From NCBI GenBank assembly GCA_910585995.1, contig CAJUGG010000060.1:1-12606 (forward strand): a stretch of 12,606 nt of DNA, written 5' to 3'. A model generated the notes under the pieces. It did not search any database. It was given only the letters and a program-made list of their open reading frames with translations, and was not told the origin of the DNA. The position numbers and the translations under genes are program-made. This document shows, piece by piece, positions 12,522 to 12,606 of the stretch (position 1 is its first letter; the number at the start of each line of letters is the position of its first letter). This stretch comes from an uncultured Lachnospiraceae bacterium (GTDB lineage Bacteria; Bacillota; Clostridia; Lachnospirales; Lachnospiraceae).

Positions 12522-12606
12522 AATACTCCCTTCTATCTATTTTGGGGGTTGGTAAAGATTTTTTGCCTTTTGTTTTCTTCTAATAATTCTCTGTATTTTG
12601 TATAAA

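Noticed and set aside
1..12606. CRISPR array, transposon, phage or new defence module
   Set aside because: No regularly spaced repeats, transposase, integrase, terminal repeats, nuclease-helicase or toxin-antitoxin pair could be supported from the translations.

Overview
The base composition (low-to-mid GC), strong Shine-Dalgarno sites, frequent extended -10 promoters (TGnTATAAT) and gene families (BglF-type PTS, BlaI/BlaR1, EFR1-type flavodoxin-ferredoxin, VanW, WYL) point to a Gram-positive gut anaerobe of the Clostridia, most likely Lachnospiraceae. This is inferred from protein families; there is no rRNA or tRNA gene in the window.

Layout. 1-2344: an intact AraC-type sugar regulator (+) converges through a shared hairpin on a chimeric gene (-). 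In that gene the N-terminal half of an ABC sugar-binding lipoprotein is fused in frame to the C-terminal half of a GH36 alpha-galactosidase. 2426-5557: a beta-glucoside operon (-) with an intact GH1 6-phospho-beta-glucosidase and a PTS permease that has lost almost all of its IIB domain. 5566-7829: a divergent RpiR-family regulator (+), overlapping blaI by four bases, followed by a blaR1 relic with three internal deletions. 7842-9137: a VanW-domain exported protein and thioredoxin (+). 9126-10646: a Crp/Fnr-family regulator and a frameshifted flavodoxin/ferredoxin gene (-). 10698-11176: an unrecognised small gene (+) with a near-consensus promoter. 11173-11622: two gene fragments or short genes (-) of unknown identity. 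11703-12521: a WYL-type regulator (-) missing two internal blocks and its normal start codon.

The outstanding pattern is that transport, sensor and effector genes have been hollowed out by internal deletions, while most of the regulators beside them are intact (AraC, RpiR, BlaI, Crp). The exception among regulators is the WYL gene. At least eight separate deletion junctions can be inferred from protein-family architecture in five genes. They are either in frame (SBP-GH36, WYL x2, one in blaR1) or out of frame (PTS, two in blaR1, ferredoxin). This could be real deletion-biased decay of accessory sugar and antibiotic-sensing loci, or an assembly artefact; reads spanning the junctions would decide.

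Functionally, as it stands the GH1 enzyme has no complete dedicated transporter in the window, the AraC regulator has no intact target, and BlaI would repress without its protease-sensor. The thioredoxin, Crp-like regulator and flavodoxin/ferredoxin cluster suggests a redox theme. I see no CRISPR array, phage module, insertion sequence or recognised new defence system. The least explained stretch is 10.6-11.7 kb.
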